Below are positions 17,674 through 26,795 of a stretch of 64,000 nucleotides of DNA, piece by piece (the first letter of the stretch is position 1; each line of letters opens with the position of its first letter). The stretch spans positions 310,001-374,000 of the forward strand of contig NZ_RJUL01000002.1 of assembly GCF_003751625.1 (NCBI RefSeq), in the 5' to 3' direction. The position numbers were made by a program, and so were the translations under genes. Under the pieces are notes generated by a model. It was given only the letters and a program-made list of their open reading frames with translations, searched no databases and had not been told where the DNA came from. The stretch comes from Gallaecimonas pentaromativorans (GTDB taxonomy: Bacteria; Pseudomonadota; Gammaproteobacteria; Enterobacterales; Gallaecimonadaceae).

Positions 17674-17682
17674 CCAGATACC

Positions 17683-18561
17683 TCAAATAAGGCCGGCGTT
17701 TTTGAGGTCGGCCTCAACGCTCGCCTGGCCCGCTTCAGTCAGCGGGACAAGCGGCAAACGCAATGTGTCGGTTGCCAGTAGACCCAGGCGTTTAAGGGCC
17801 CACTTGGCAGGTGTTGGGTTTGCTTCTACAAACAGTGACCGGTGCAACCCCTGCACCAGGCTGTCGATGGCAAGGGCACCTTGGCCGTCACCGGCCAGCG
17901 CCTTGTCACACATCTGGCGCATGGCCTTGGGTGCCACGTTGGCGGTCACGCTGATGATGCCGTGGCCGCCAGCCAGCATGAAGGCGCGGCAGGTGGCGTC
18001 ATCACCGGACAACAGGGCAAAACCGGGGGCCACCTGTGCTTGCAGGTCGGCCAGCCTTGCCAGGTCACCGGTGGCCTCTTTGATGGCCACAATGTTGGGA
18101 AGTTCACTCAAAACCGCAACAGTTTGCGGTTTCATATCAACGGCAGTACGCCCCGGCACGTTATACAGCACTATCGGCTTGTCGGTGGCAGCGGCCACGG
18201 CCTTGAAATGGGCAATCAGGCCTTGCTGAGTGGGCTTGTTGTAAGCCGGGGTAGCGGTAAGAAAGCCGTCGATGGGCAATGCGTCCAGCGCTTTGGTCAG
18301 CGCTACGACTTTGTGGGTGGCACTGCCGCCGTTACCGGCAATGACCTTGAGCCGGCCTTGGGCCAGGTCACAGACGGTTTTCACTACGGCAATATGTTCG
18401 TCGGTTTCCAGCGTCGCCGATTCTCCCGTGGTGCCCACGGCGCAAATGCCTTGGGTACCCTGCTCAATGTGCCACTGTACCAATGCCTTGAGGGCGTCAA
18501 AATCTACTGCGCCATCAACGGTCATCGGGGTGACCAGAGCGACGATGCTACCGCTGAACAT
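17683..18561 (-). CDS. dapA: 4-hydroxy-tetrahydrodipicolinate synthase
   Basis: 292 residues, identical in length to E. coli DapA. It condenses pyruvate with aspartate semialdehyde in lysine and diaminopimelate synthesis. Visible: GTTGESATL (pyruvate/loop site), VLYNVPGRTA (catalytic Tyr) and IVAIKEATGD (Schiff-base Lys). The start MFSGSIVALVTPM at 18561 is chosen; the reading frame stays open upstream to 18921 but only as a shadow of gcvR on the other strand. Divergent from gcvR, co-directional with bamC. Confidence 0.97.
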   Translation of the reverse strand: MFSGSIVALVTPMTVDGAVDFDALKALVQWHIEQGTQGICAVGTTGESATLETDEHIAVVKTVCDLAQGRLKVIAGNGGSATHKVVALTKALDALPIDGFLTATPAYNKPTQQGLIAHFKAVAAATDKPIVLYNVPGRTAVDMKPQTVAVLSELPNIVAIKEATGDLARLADLQAQVAPGFALLSGDDATCRAFMLAGGHGIISVTANVAPKAMRQMCDKALAGDGQGALAIDSLVQGLHRSLFVEANPTPAKWALKRLGLLATDTLRLPLVPLTEAGQASVEADLKNAGLI

Positions 18562-18651
18562 GATATGCTCCTGTTTTATCATTGGCTTGGTATGGTACTT
18601 TTGCCGATTACGCAACACAAGCCAGCTGTTAACGCTTTGAAAGGACAGTGA

Positions 18652-19188
18652 ATGAGCCAATTTTTGGTGGTGACCGCCGTCGGTGAAGACAGGCCCGGTA
18701 TCGTCAATGAACTGGTCAAGATGGCCAGTCAGTGCAACTGCAACATCGTCGATAGCCGCATGGCCATTCTGGGCAACGAGTTTACCCTGATTATGCTGAT
18801 CAGCGGAGACTGGAATGCGGTAGCCCGCCTGGAAAGCCAACTGCCGGTGATGGCCCGTGACCACAACCTGCTGACCATGATGAAACGCACCGGCCAACAC
18901 CAGGCTGCCAGCTACGCCCATCGCCTGGAACTGGCCGCTGTCACCCCCGACCGCCCTGGGGTCATTTCCCAGGTCACCCAGTTCCTGGCCGAAAAGCAGT
19001 TGGACATCTCGGCGCTCTCAGCCAGCACCGAGGGTGAACAATTGCACATGGCGGTGCGTATCAACCTGCCCGATGGGGCCGATCTGGGGGAGTTTGAAGC
19101 GAGCCTTGCTCCCCTGGCACAGGCGGCCAGCCTCGATATCCAACTGTCCCATCTGACCCCCCTGACCGAAATTCGTCATAAGGAGTGA
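18652..19188 (+). CDS. gcvR: Glycine cleavage system regulator GcvR, two ACT domains
   Basis: 178 residues with two ACT domains: FLVVTAVGEDRPGIVNELVKMA at the N-terminus and LAAVTPDRPGVISQVTQFLAEK from about residue 90. In E. coli GcvR binds the activator GcvA and, with glycine, controls gcv genes. Position between dapA (divergent) and bcp (co-directional) is the same as in E. coli, which supports the name. Its stop codon abuts the bcp start. Confidence 0.9.
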   Translation: MSQFLVVTAVGEDRPGIVNELVKMASQCNCNIVDSRMAILGNEFTLIMLISGDWNAVARLESQLPVMARDHNLLTMMKRTGQHQAASYAHRLELAAVTPDRPGVISQVTQFLAEKQLDISALSASTEGEQLHMAVRINLPDGADLGEFEASLAPLAQAASLDIQLSHLTPLTEIRHKE

Positions 19189-19190
19189 TG

Positions 19191-19667
19191 ATGTCCATTA
19201 ATCCCCTTAACGCCGGCGACAAAGCCCCGGCCTTTTCCCTTGCCGACCAAGACGGCAACACCGTTAGCCTTGGCGACTTTGCCGGCCAGCAGCTGCTGGT
19301 GTACTTCTACCCCAAGGCCAGTACCCCCGGCTGCACCGTGCAGGCGTGTGGCCTTCGCGACACCTTGGGCGAGCTCAAGGCCAAGGGCGTCGCGGTGCTG
19401 GGCATCAGCCCGGATCCGGTCAAGCGCCTTAAAAACTTTGAGCAAAAGCAGTCTCTTAACTTCCCACTGCTGGCCGACGAAGACCACCAGGTGGCCGAGG
19501 CCTTTGGGGTGTGGGGGCTGAAAAAATTCATGGGCCGCGAGTTTGACGGTATCCACCGCCTGAGCTTTTTGATTGGCCCAGACGGCACCGTGCGCCACCG
19601 TTTTGATAAGTTCAAAACCAGTGACCACCACCAGGTGGTGCTGGACTGGCTGGCACAGCACGGCTGA
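19191..19667 (+). CDS. bcp: Thioredoxin-dependent thiol peroxidase (peroxiredoxin, BCP)
   Basis: 158 residues from the ATG at 19191, which is five bases after GGAG; the ATG at 19188 overlapping the gcvR stop is an alternative. It reduces hydroperoxides in the cytoplasm. The motif STPGCTVQACGLRD carries the peroxidatic cysteine and the E. coli-type resolving cysteine five residues later; LLVYFYPKA and FGVWGLKKFMG are also typical. Operonic with gcvR. Confidence 0.96.
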   Translation: MSINPLNAGDKAPAFSLADQDGNTVSLGDFAGQQLLVYFYPKASTPGCTVQACGLRDTLGELKAKGVAVLGISPDPVKRLKNFEQKQSLNFPLLADEDHQVAEAFGVWGLKKFMGREFDGIHRLSFLIGPDGTVRHRFDKFKTSDHHQVVLDWLAQHG

Positions 19668-19670
19668 CAA

Positions 19671-19696
19671 AAAGGTGCCTTAGGCACCTTTTTTTA
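19671..19696 (+). terminator. Rho-independent terminator after bcp
   Basis: AAAGGTGCC-TTA-GGCACCTTTTTTT directly after the bcp stop. Confidence 0.85.
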
Positions 19697-19790
19697 CACC
19701 CAAACCCTTGGTATGACAGCGCATTAAGGCGATATTCATCACCATGGAGCGACAACAACAAGGGCACCTTGTTAGCCCTTTGGAGGAAAG

Positions 19791-20315
19791 ATGAAAGTGC
19801 TCGCCGCCGTGGCCCTGTTGGCCGCCTCTACCCTACCCGCCCACGCTGCCGATTTTGGTAGCAAGTTGGGCGGCCTCTTGAAAAGCAGCACCAGCCAAAC
19901 CCAGCAGCAGGGCGACCTTATCAGCACCCTGGTGTCGTCTCTTGGGGTCACCCAAGGTCAGGCCGAAGGTGGTACCGGCGCCATCATGGCCATGGCCAAA
20001 GACAAAATGAGCAGTGCCGACTTTGGCAAGCTCAGCGACATCATCCCCAACATGGGCGATCTCCTTAAAGCTGCCCCCGATGCCGCTGCTGTGGATTCCG
20101 ACCAGCAAGATGGCGGCACCTCCAGCCTGCTGGGCAAGGCCACCTCCATGCTGGGGGACAACTATGGCCTGGAAGATCTCAACGGCGCCTTTGAATCCCT
20201 CGGCATGGACTCGGGCATGGTGCGCCAGTTCCTGCCCACCATCCTCGATTACGTGCAGTCAAAAGGCGGCACCGCCCTGATGCAGAGCCTGAAAACGGCG
20301 CTGCTGGGGGGTTAA
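19791..20315 (+). CDS. DUF2780-family exported protein
   Basis: 174 residues with signal peptide MKVLAAVALLAASTLPAHA. The mature protein is mostly helical and rich in Gly, Ser, Ala and Gln. Its pattern (LISTLVSSLGVTQGQAEGGTGAIMAMAKDKM, then FGKLSDIIPNMGDLLKAAP, and a C-terminal FESLGMDSGMVRQFLPTIL) matches DUF2780, found in vibrios and relatives; function unknown. An AGGA ribosome-binding site precedes the start. It sits between bcp and an ABC transporter where E. coli has other genes, so it belongs to an insertion in the conserved block. Terminators lie on both sides. Confidence 0.82.
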   Translation: MKVLAAVALLAASTLPAHAADFGSKLGGLLKSSTSQTQQQGDLISTLVSSLGVTQGQAEGGTGAIMAMAKDKMSSADFGKLSDIIPNMGDLLKAAPDAAAVDSDQQDGGTSSLLGKATSMLGDNYGLEDLNGAFESLGMDSGMVRQFLPTILDYVQSKGGTALMQSLKTALLGG

Positions 20316-20319
20316 ATAA

Positions 20320-20348
20320 GAAGGGGGCTGCCAGCCCCCTTCTTTTTT
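20320..20348 (+). terminator. Rho-independent terminator shared by convergent genes
   Basis: AAGGGGGCTG-CCAGCCCCCTT with a T run after the DUF2780 gene; on the other strand an A/T tract also allows it to serve the convergent ABC gene, although that gene ends to its right. Confidence 0.8.
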
Positions 20349-20353
20349 CGTGA

Positions 20354-22207
20354 TTAAGCCCGCTTTTCACCACCATCGTCGCCGGCATCCAAAAAGCCGC
20401 CGGACTGGCGCTGCCAGAGCTGGGCATAAATGCCGCCTTGGGCCAGGAGCTGTTCATGGCTGCCCACTTCCACTATCTGGCCTCTGTCCATCACCACTAA
20501 TTTATCCATAGCGGCGATGGTAGACAGGCGATGGGCGATGGCAATCACGGTTTTATTCGCCATCAGCCGGTAGAGGTTTTCCTGGATAGCCGCTTCCACT
20601 TCCGAGTCCAGGGCCGAGGTGGCCTCGTCCAGAATAAGAATGGGCGCGTCCTTGAGCATCACCCTAGCGATGGCAATACGCTGGCGCTGGCCACCGGAGA
20701 GCTTCACCCCCCGCTCCCCTACATGGGCCTCAAAGCCGGTGCGCCCGGCGGCGTCGGTCAGGCCGCCGATAAAGGCTTCGGCCTCGGCGCGCTTGGCGGC
20801 CTGGTGCATCATCTCGTCGCTGGCGTCGGGGCGCCCGTAAAGGATGTTGTCCCGCACCGAGCGGTGCAGCAAGGAGGTGTCCTGGGTGACCATACCGATT
20901 TGCGCGCGCAGGCTGTCTTGGGTCACGGCGCTGATGTCCTGGCCGTCGATGAGGATGCGCCCGCCTTCAAGGTCGTAAAAGCGCAGCAGCAGGTTCACCA
21001 GCGTTGACTTGCCAGCGCCGGAGCGGCCAATCAGTCCCACCTTTTCGCCAGGCTTGATGTCGAGATTGAGCTGCTCGATAACGCCGCTTTCCTTGCCGTA
21101 ATGAAAACGGATGTCCTCAAAGCGAATGCCACCCTGGCTTACTGCCAGCGGCTCGGCGTCGGGTTTATCTTCCACCAGCCTTGGCACCGAAATCGAGCCG
21201 ATGCCGTCTTGCACCGTGCCGATGTTTTCAAAAAGCGCCGACACTTCCCACATGATCCACTGGGACATGCCCCACAGCCGCAGCACCAGGCCAAGGGCCA
21301 CCGCCACCGCACCGATGGACACCGCCTGATGCAGCCACAGCCACAGCGCCAGAGCCGCCACCGAGAACAGCAGCAGCGCGTTGAGGATATAAAGCGCGAT
21401 GTTGAGCTTGGTTACCAGCCGCATCTGGGCGTAAACGGTGCCCATAAAGCCGCGCATGCCTTCTTCGGCGTAGTCGGCCTCGCGCTTGCCGTGGGAGAAG
21501 AGTTTCACGGTCTGGATATTGGTGTAGCTGTCGACAATGCGCCCGGTCATCAAGGAGCGGGCATCGGCCTGCACCGCCGACACCTTGGAGAGCTTGGGCA
21601 CGAAATAGCGCAGCATCCCCAGGTAACAAAGCAGCCACATGGCCAGCGGCAGCACCAGCCGCCAGTCGGCGCTACCGACAATCACCAGGGTGCCGAGAAA
21701 ATACACCGCCACGTAATTGAGCACGTCCAGAAGCTTCATCACGCATTCGCGCACCGCCAGCGCCGTTTGCATCATCTTGGTGGCAACCCGGCCGGCGAAC
21801 TCGTCTTGATAAAAGGCCAGAGACTGCTTCAGAAGATAGCGGTGCACCATCCAGCGGATGCGCATCGGGAAGTTGCCAATCAGGGTTTGGAAGTTCACCA
21901 GCGAATGCAGGCCGACAAAAGCCGGCAACGCTACCAGCACCACCAGCGCCATCAGGGTCAGTTTGAGGCCTTCGTCTTTTAGGAAGGTCTCGCGGTTAAG
22001 GCCGGACAACCAGTCAACAATGTTGCCCATAAAGCCAAACAGCCACACTTCGGTGACCGCCACCAGCGCCATCATCAGCGCCGCCAGGCCCAGGTAGGGC
22101 CAGGCGCCCTTGGTGTAATGCAGACAAAACGCCACCAGGGTGCGGGGCGGAATGGTGGGCTCGTCCTTGGGCAAAGGATCCAGTCGTCGCTCAAACCAGC
22201 CGAACAT
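20354..22207 (-). CDS. ABC transporter, fused permease and ATPase (exporter type)
   Basis: 617 residues. An N-terminal membrane domain with about six helices (roughly 25-330) is followed by an ATPase domain. Walker A is GLIGRSGAGKST (about residues 390-400), the signature LSGGQRQRIAIARV (about 505) and Walker B PILILDEATSALD, with the switch histidine in IAIAHRLSTI. It is a half-transporter exporter acting as a dimer in the inner membrane, like multidrug or lipid exporters; substrate cannot be told. Stand-alone gene, divergent from ltaE. Confidence 0.94.
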   Translation of the reverse strand: MFGWFERRLDPLPKDEPTIPPRTLVAFCLHYTKGAWPYLGLAALMMALVAVTEVWLFGFMGNIVDWLSGLNRETFLKDEGLKLTLMALVVLVALPAFVGLHSLVNFQTLIGNFPMRIRWMVHRYLLKQSLAFYQDEFAGRVATKMMQTALAVRECVMKLLDVLNYVAVYFLGTLVIVGSADWRLVLPLAMWLLCYLGMLRYFVPKLSKVSAVQADARSLMTGRIVDSYTNIQTVKLFSHGKREADYAEEGMRGFMGTVYAQMRLVTKLNIALYILNALLLFSVAALALWLWLHQAVSIGAVAVALGLVLRLWGMSQWIMWEVSALFENIGTVQDGIGSISVPRLVEDKPDAEPLAVSQGGIRFEDIRFHYGKESGVIEQLNLDIKPGEKVGLIGRSGAGKSTLVNLLLRFYDLEGGRILIDGQDISAVTQDSLRAQIGMVTQDTSLLHRSVRDNILYGRPDASDEMMHQAAKRAEAEAFIGGLTDAAGRTGFEAHVGERGVKLSGGQRQRIAIARVMLKDAPILILDEATSALDSEVEAAIQENLYRLMANKTVIAIAHRLSTIAAMDKLVVMDRGQIVEVGSHEQLLAQGGIYAQLWQRQSGGFLDAGDDGGEKRA

Positions 22208-22371
22208 AAAATCTCGAACCTCTTACAAAAGTGGCGCAAGGATACACCCTCAAGGTGCCTGGGGCGATGGCTGCCGGTGAAATGCACTTATGAGTAAAAT
22301 GGCCTAATGGCAGTGCATCTGTCCCGGCCTTGCGATATAACCAAGCCACTAATCTTGCCCAGGAGCAGACG

Positions 22372-23379
22372 ATGATCGATTTTCGCAGTGACACCGTAAC
22401 CCAGCCCAGCCCAGAGATGCGCCATGCCATGGCCCAGGCCTTGGTGGGGGACGATGTGTACGGCGACGACCCCACCGTCAACGCCCTGGAAGCCTTTGCC
22501 TGCGACAAGTTGGGCTTTGAGGCGGCGCTATTTACCAGCTCCGGCACCCAGGCCAACCTGCTGGCGCTGATGAGCCATTGCGAGCGCGGCGAGGAATACA
22601 TCTGCGGCCAGCAGGCCCACAACTACAAATACGAAGCCGGCGGCGCGGCGGTGCTGGGCAGTATCCAGCCCCAGCCCATCGACAACGCCGCCGACGGCTC
22701 CCTGCCTCTTGAGGCCATTGAAGCGGCCATCAAGGCCGACGACTTCCACTTCGCTCGTACCCGGCTGGTGTCGCTGGAAAACACCATCGGCGGCAAGGTG
22801 CTGAGCCTTGATTACCAAGCCCAGGTAGCCGCCCTTTGCCAAGCACGCGGCCTGAAACTGCACCTCGATGGCGCCCGGGTCTTTAACGCCGCCGTCGCCC
22901 TTGGGGTGGATATCAAGCTCATCGCCAAACACTACGACTCCATGAGTGTGTGCCTGTCCAAAGGCCTGGGGGCGCCTATCGGTTCGCTGCTGATGGGCGA
23001 CAGCGCCTTTATTGCCAAAGCCCGGCGCCTTCGCAAGATGCTGGGCGGCGGCATGCGCCAGGCCGGCATCATTGCCGCCGCGGCCCATATCGCGCTGGAT
23101 AAAATGCCCGAGCGCCTGCATTTTGACCACGACAACGCCCAACTGCTGGCCGAACGACTAAGGGCCATCCCGGCCCTTGAGGTCACCACCACCCCCACCA
23201 ACATCCTTTATGCCCGCTGCCGCCGCGACCGGGCCCAAGAGTTAAAAGCCTTCTTGCAAAACCGCGGCATTCTCATCAACGCCGGCGCCCCCATCCGCTT
23301 TGTGACCCATCTGGGGATCACCAGCCAGGATGTGGAAACCCTGGCCGCCGCCATCGCGGATTTCTACCGGTGTCACTGA
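22372..23379 (+). CDS. ltaE: Low-specificity L-threonine aldolase
   Basis: 335 residues of the PLP fold-type I family. It cleaves L-threonine and L-allo-threonine to glycine and acetaldehyde. MIDFRSDTVTQPSPEMRHAM at the N-terminus, LFTSSGTQANLLALM, LHLDGARVFNAAVALG and the PLP lysine in SVCLSKGLGAPIGS are characteristic. The start at 22372 follows AGGAG; a longer frame to 22330 is not supported. It overlaps the following acetyltransferase gene by 10 bp. Confidence 0.96.
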   Translation: MIDFRSDTVTQPSPEMRHAMAQALVGDDVYGDDPTVNALEAFACDKLGFEAALFTSSGTQANLLALMSHCERGEEYICGQQAHNYKYEAGGAAVLGSIQPQPIDNAADGSLPLEAIEAAIKADDFHFARTRLVSLENTIGGKVLSLDYQAQVAALCQARGLKLHLDGARVFNAAVALGVDIKLIAKHYDSMSVCLSKGLGAPIGSLLMGDSAFIAKARRLRKMLGGGMRQAGIIAAAAHIALDKMPERLHFDHDNAQLLAERLRAIPALEVTTTPTNILYARCRRDRAQELKAFLQNRGILINAGAPIRFVTHLGITSQDVETLAAAIADFYRCH

Positions 23380-23843
23380 CCCTTCGCGATTATCGCCCCG
23401 CCGACGCCAAGGCACTGGCCGAGCTCTTTTACGACAGCGTGCACCGCTCGGCCCTTGGCCCCTATACCCAGGCGCAGCTCGACGCCTGGGCTCCCTACCC
23501 CATCGACCACGTGCTGTGGCAACGCCGGCTGGATTTATTGCGGCCACTGGTGGCCGAACAAGACGGCGCCCCGGTGGGCTTTATGACCATGGAGCCCTCT
23601 GGCCTGATTGGCCTAGCCTTTACCAGCACCGAACACCAACGCCAGGGGGTGGCCCAGGCACTCTTTGACGCTCTTGAAGCCAAGGCTCGCCGCCAAGGCA
23701 TTCATCTACTGACCGTGGATGCCTCGAAATTGGCCAAACCCTTCTTTTTAAAACAAGGCTTTAAAGTCACCAGCGAAAATCAGGTACAGCGCCAGGGCAA
23801 GGTACTGGTGAACTGGACCATGGAAAAATCCTTGGAAGACTGA
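23370..23843 (+). CDS. GNAT family N-acetyltransferase
   Basis: 157 residues starting at a GTG inside the end of ltaE, so translation is coupled. The text [28 protein letters not shown], then [32 protein letters not shown], and [15 protein letters not shown] fits the YafP-like branch of GNAT enzymes. Substrate unknown. Operon with ltaE. Confidence 0.88.
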   Translation: MSLTLRDYRPADAKALAELFYDSVHRSALGPYTQAQLDAWAPYPIDHVLWQRRLDLLRPLVAEQDGAPVGFMTMEPSGLIGLAFTSTEHQRQGVAQALFDALEAKARRQGIHLLTVDASKLAKPFFLKQGFKVTSENQVQRQGKVLVNWTMEKSLED

Positions 23844-23938
23844 GCCTTTCCCCCAGCGAAACCGCCAACCAACTCCTATTTTTTGCATTAAACTCCGCCT
23901 CCGTTTCGGGGGCCTGTATCGGCAACAGCGAGGGTTTA

Positions 23939-25456
23939 ATGATGTCCGACAAAGATTCCTTGATGAGAGCCCGGTTGGAAAAGGCCAACGCCCTGATGCT
24001 GTGGGTGATGGGGCTAAGTTTCCTGTTCAGCCTCTACCTTGCCAGTTGGTATGGCATGTGGGGCCAGGCGCTGGGCTTTGGGCTGGTATTGTTGGCCCTG
24101 GCGGCTTTGCTGCGTTCTACCCTGGGCCGTCACCGCGCCAGCGGCCCTTTGATGGCGATATTGCAGATGGCCATGGTGGCCCTGCAAATCCACTTGGCCC
24201 ATGGCCTTATCGAGATCCATTTCGGGGTCTTTGTGATGCTGGCCGTTTTGACAGTCTATCGCCAGATAGAAACCCTGCTGAGCGGCGCCGTCACCATCGC
24301 CCTTCATCACCTGCTGTTTTGCCTGCTCCAGGCCGAGGGCTACCCGGTGTGGCTGTTCAACCACATGGGCAATCACTGGTTTACCGTGACCCTGCACGCC
24401 GCCTACGTGGTGGTGGAAACCATCGTGCTGGTAACAGTGGCTTTGCAATCGCGCCAGGAGCACCTGCAAGGCGACTTGCTGAGCGAAACCAGCCAGGCCA
24501 TGACCGGCCAGCAAGGGGTGATTAACCTCGACGTGGACGTGCCGCCGCTCACCGGGGTGCTAAAGCGCTTTCGCGACCTCATCAGCGCCCTGGTCAGCCT
24601 TGGCCGCTCACTGGTGCGGGAAAAAGAAGCCCTTGGCCAGCTTAACCAAGACCTGGTGCGCCAGAGCCAGCTTATTGGCCAGCAAAGCCAGGCCAGCGCC
24701 CAGGCGCTTGACGAACTGGCCGGCGCCGTGGAGGAGATGTCGGCCTCGGCTAACCACATTGCCGAAAGCGCCGAGCAGGCCCAGCGCTTTGTAGGCGAAG
24801 CGGTAACCCAGCAGCAACAGGCCAGAGCCGCCACCGACACCGCCGCCTCGGCCAGTGTCGAGATGCGCCAACAAATTGGCCAGACTGCCGCGTTGCTGGG
24901 AGACGTTAATCAAGCCAGCAGCGCCATCAGCAAGGTGCTGGACGTAATAACCGAAATCGCCGACAAAACCAATCTGCTGGCCTTGAACGCCGCCATAGAA
25001 GCGGCCCGGGCCGGGGATCTGGGCCGCGGCTTTGCGGTGGTGGCCGACGAAGTGCGGGCGCTGGCCGCCCAAACCCAAAGCTCCACCGGGGAAATTGCCA
25101 ACTTCATCAGCACCTTGCAGCAAAAGGTGGCATCGTCGGTCAATGCCATGCGCGAGTGTGAGAAAAAAGCCGGGCTCAGCGAGGAGGCAGCGCTCAATGT
25201 GGCCGAGCGCATCAATGCCAGCCAGCAGACCCTGGAGCTTGGCAGCAATCAAATCACCCAGGTGGCATCAGCCACCCACCAGCAGCACCAACTGGCCCAA
25301 GGTATGGCCGGTGGCGCCAGTGAAATGCGCAGCCGCCAGCAGCAAATCGATACCGCCATCCAGGCCCTGGATGCACTGACCCGGCAGATAAGCGAGCAGG
25401 AGCAGAACATGGCTCGCCAGCTCGGGATGCTTTATCTCCCCCGCCTTAGCAACTGA
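23939..25456 (+). CDS. Methyl-accepting chemotaxis protein with integral-membrane sensor
   Basis: 505 residues. About six hydrophobic segments in the first ~180 residues with histidines inside them ([26 protein letters not shown]) replace the usual periplasmic sensor domain, suggesting that it senses a membrane or redox/gas signal. No clear HAMP domain is visible. The cytoplasmic signalling tip is intact: [20 protein letters not shown] followed by [21 protein letters not shown]. The start is the ATG at 23939 (or 23942). It lies alone between the ltaE pair and a bidirectional terminator. Confidence 0.92.
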   Translation: MMSDKDSLMRARLEKANALMLWVMGLSFLFSLYLASWYGMWGQALGFGLVLLALAALLRSTLGRHRASGPLMAILQMAMVALQIHLAHGLIEIHFGVFVMLAVLTVYRQIETLLSGAVTIALHHLLFCLLQAEGYPVWLFNHMGNHWFTVTLHAAYVVVETIVLVTVALQSRQEHLQGDLLSETSQAMTGQQGVINLDVDVPPLTGVLKRFRDLISALVSLGRSLVREKEALGQLNQDLVRQSQLIGQQSQASAQALDELAGAVEEMSASANHIAESAEQAQRFVGEAVTQQQQARAATDTAASASVEMRQQIGQTAALLGDVNQASSAISKVLDVITEIADKTNLLALNAAIEAARAGDLGRGFAVVADEVRALAAQTQSSTGEIANFISTLQQKVASSVNAMRECEKKAGLSEEAALNVAERINASQQTLELGSNQITQVASATHQQHQLAQGMAGGASEMRSRQQQIDTAIQALDALTRQISEQEQNMARQLGMLYLPRLSN

Positions 25457-25484
25457 AAAAAAGGCTCCCGAGGGAGCCTTTTTC
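25456..25484. terminator. Bidirectional terminator between chemoreceptor and perM
   Basis: AAAAAAAGGCTCCCGAGGGAGCCTTTTT, with A and T tracts on both sides, between two convergent stops. Confidence 0.85.
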
Positions 25485-26562
25485 ATGCCGCTTCGCCCGC
25501 GCCGCTTTCTTCGGGCTCGGGGATGGGCCAGGCGTTGAGTACGGCTTTAACCAGGGTGGCCAGGGGGATGGCGAAAAACACCCCCCAAAAACCCCAAATG
25601 CCGCCGAAAAACAGTACCGCCAGGATGATAAAGATAGGGTGCAGGTTAACTGCCTCGGAAAAGAGGATGGGCACCAGCACGTTGCCGTCCAGGGCTTGGA
25701 TCACCCCGTAGGCCACCATCAGGTAGATAAAGGTGCTGTCGAGCCCCCACTGCACCGCTGCCACCAGCGCCACTGGAATGGTAACCACCACCGCGCCGAT
25801 GTAAGGGATAAGCACCGACAACCCCACCGCCAGCCCCAGCAGCACCGAGTAGCGCAGGCCAAAGATGGCAAAGGTGATGTAACTGGCCACCCCCACCACG
25901 ATGATCTCCAGCACCTTGCCGCGGATGTAGTTGACGATCTGCACGTTCATCTCGTGCCACACCTGTTGGGCCAGTTTGCGGTTGCGGGGCATGAAACGCT
26001 GCAGGCCGCCAACCAGGCTTTGCTTGTCTTTTAGCAAAAAGAACATCAGCAGCGGCACCAGGATGAGGTAAATCAAAATGGCCACCACGTTGCCAAGAGA
26101 GCCGACGGTAAAACCAAGGGCAGTCTGGGCCCAGGTAATGAGCGTCTTTTGCGACTCGTCCACCAGGGTTTTCACCTGCTCGGGCTGCACCAGGCTTGGG
26201 TAGCGGTCGGGCAGCTCCAGCACAAAGCTGCGCACATGGTCGAGCATGTTGGGCAGTTCTTTAACGAGGTTGGAGGTTTGGGTCCAAAGGGTGGGCAGCA
26301 AAAACACCATGATCATCAGGCACAGCCCGATAAAAAGCAGCATCACCACCACCGTGGCCAGGGTGCGGCTCATTTTCAAATTGGCCAGTTTTTGTACCGG
26401 CCATTCCAGCAGGTAGGCCAGCACCAACGCCACCAGCAGCGGCGCCATGACATTGCCAAGCAAATAGATGGCCAAAAAGCCGAATACCAACAGCAAAAAC
26501 AGGGTGATGGCATTAGGGTCTGAAAAGCGGCGACGGAACCAGTCAAGCACCAAGGATTTCAA
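25483..26562 (-). CDS. perM: AI-2E family permease PerM (YfgO)
   Basis: 359 residues with about eight membrane segments. The family pattern is clear: LVALVLAYLLEWPVQKL near the N-terminus, a hydrophilic central region, YIRGKVLEIIVVGVASYITF, LAVGLSVLIPYIGAVVVTIPV, and the C-terminal FGGIWGFWGVFFAIPLATLVKAV. The name PerM rests on position: in E. coli it lies between bcp and bepA, divergent from bepA, as here. Transport substrate uncertain. Confidence 0.88.
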   Translation of the reverse strand: MKSLVLDWFRRRFSDPNAITLFLLLVFGFLAIYLLGNVMAPLLVALVLAYLLEWPVQKLANLKMSRTLATVVVMLLFIGLCLMIMVFLLPTLWTQTSNLVKELPNMLDHVRSFVLELPDRYPSLVQPEQVKTLVDESQKTLITWAQTALGFTVGSLGNVVAILIYLILVPLLMFFLLKDKQSLVGGLQRFMPRNRKLAQQVWHEMNVQIVNYIRGKVLEIIVVGVASYITFAIFGLRYSVLLGLAVGLSVLIPYIGAVVVTIPVALVAAVQWGLDSTFIYLMVAYGVIQALDGNVLVPILFSEAVNLHPIFIILAVLFFGGIWGFWGVFFAIPLATLVKAVLNAWPIPEPEESGAGEAA

Positions 26563-26795
26563 AGCATCTCCCGGAAGGTAGTGTGGCGTGTCGAGGATGG
26601 CACAGCCAGGTTAAGGGCAACCTGAAACACCGTGCAAAGCCCGTGAGGCGTTATGTGTTGTGATAGGGCCTTGGCCATTTTGGCCAGGGCGCCCTTGGGC
26701 GACCTCATTATGCGGGGAGAACCTGTCGGAAACAAACAGGACTTTTTGTGGTCCAGTTGGTATGTTGTATAGGCCCGCCAAAGCGAGTCAAGTGA
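26563..26795. promoter_or_regulatory. perM/bepA divergent intergenic region
   Basis: 233 bp between the divergent perM and bepA starts. TATGTTGTATAGG near 26760-26773 is a plausible -10 region for bepA, but no strong -35 is evident. No coding frame, RNA gene or repeat is supported. Confidence 0.3.

Noticed and set aside
16579..17781. Open frame of 400 codons on the plus strand
   Set aside because: Antisense to bamC and the end of dapA; no ribosome-binding site or protein-like pattern.
18562..18921. N-terminal extension of dapA
   Set aside because: The frame is open but runs antisense to gcvR; DapA homologues begin at MFSGS.
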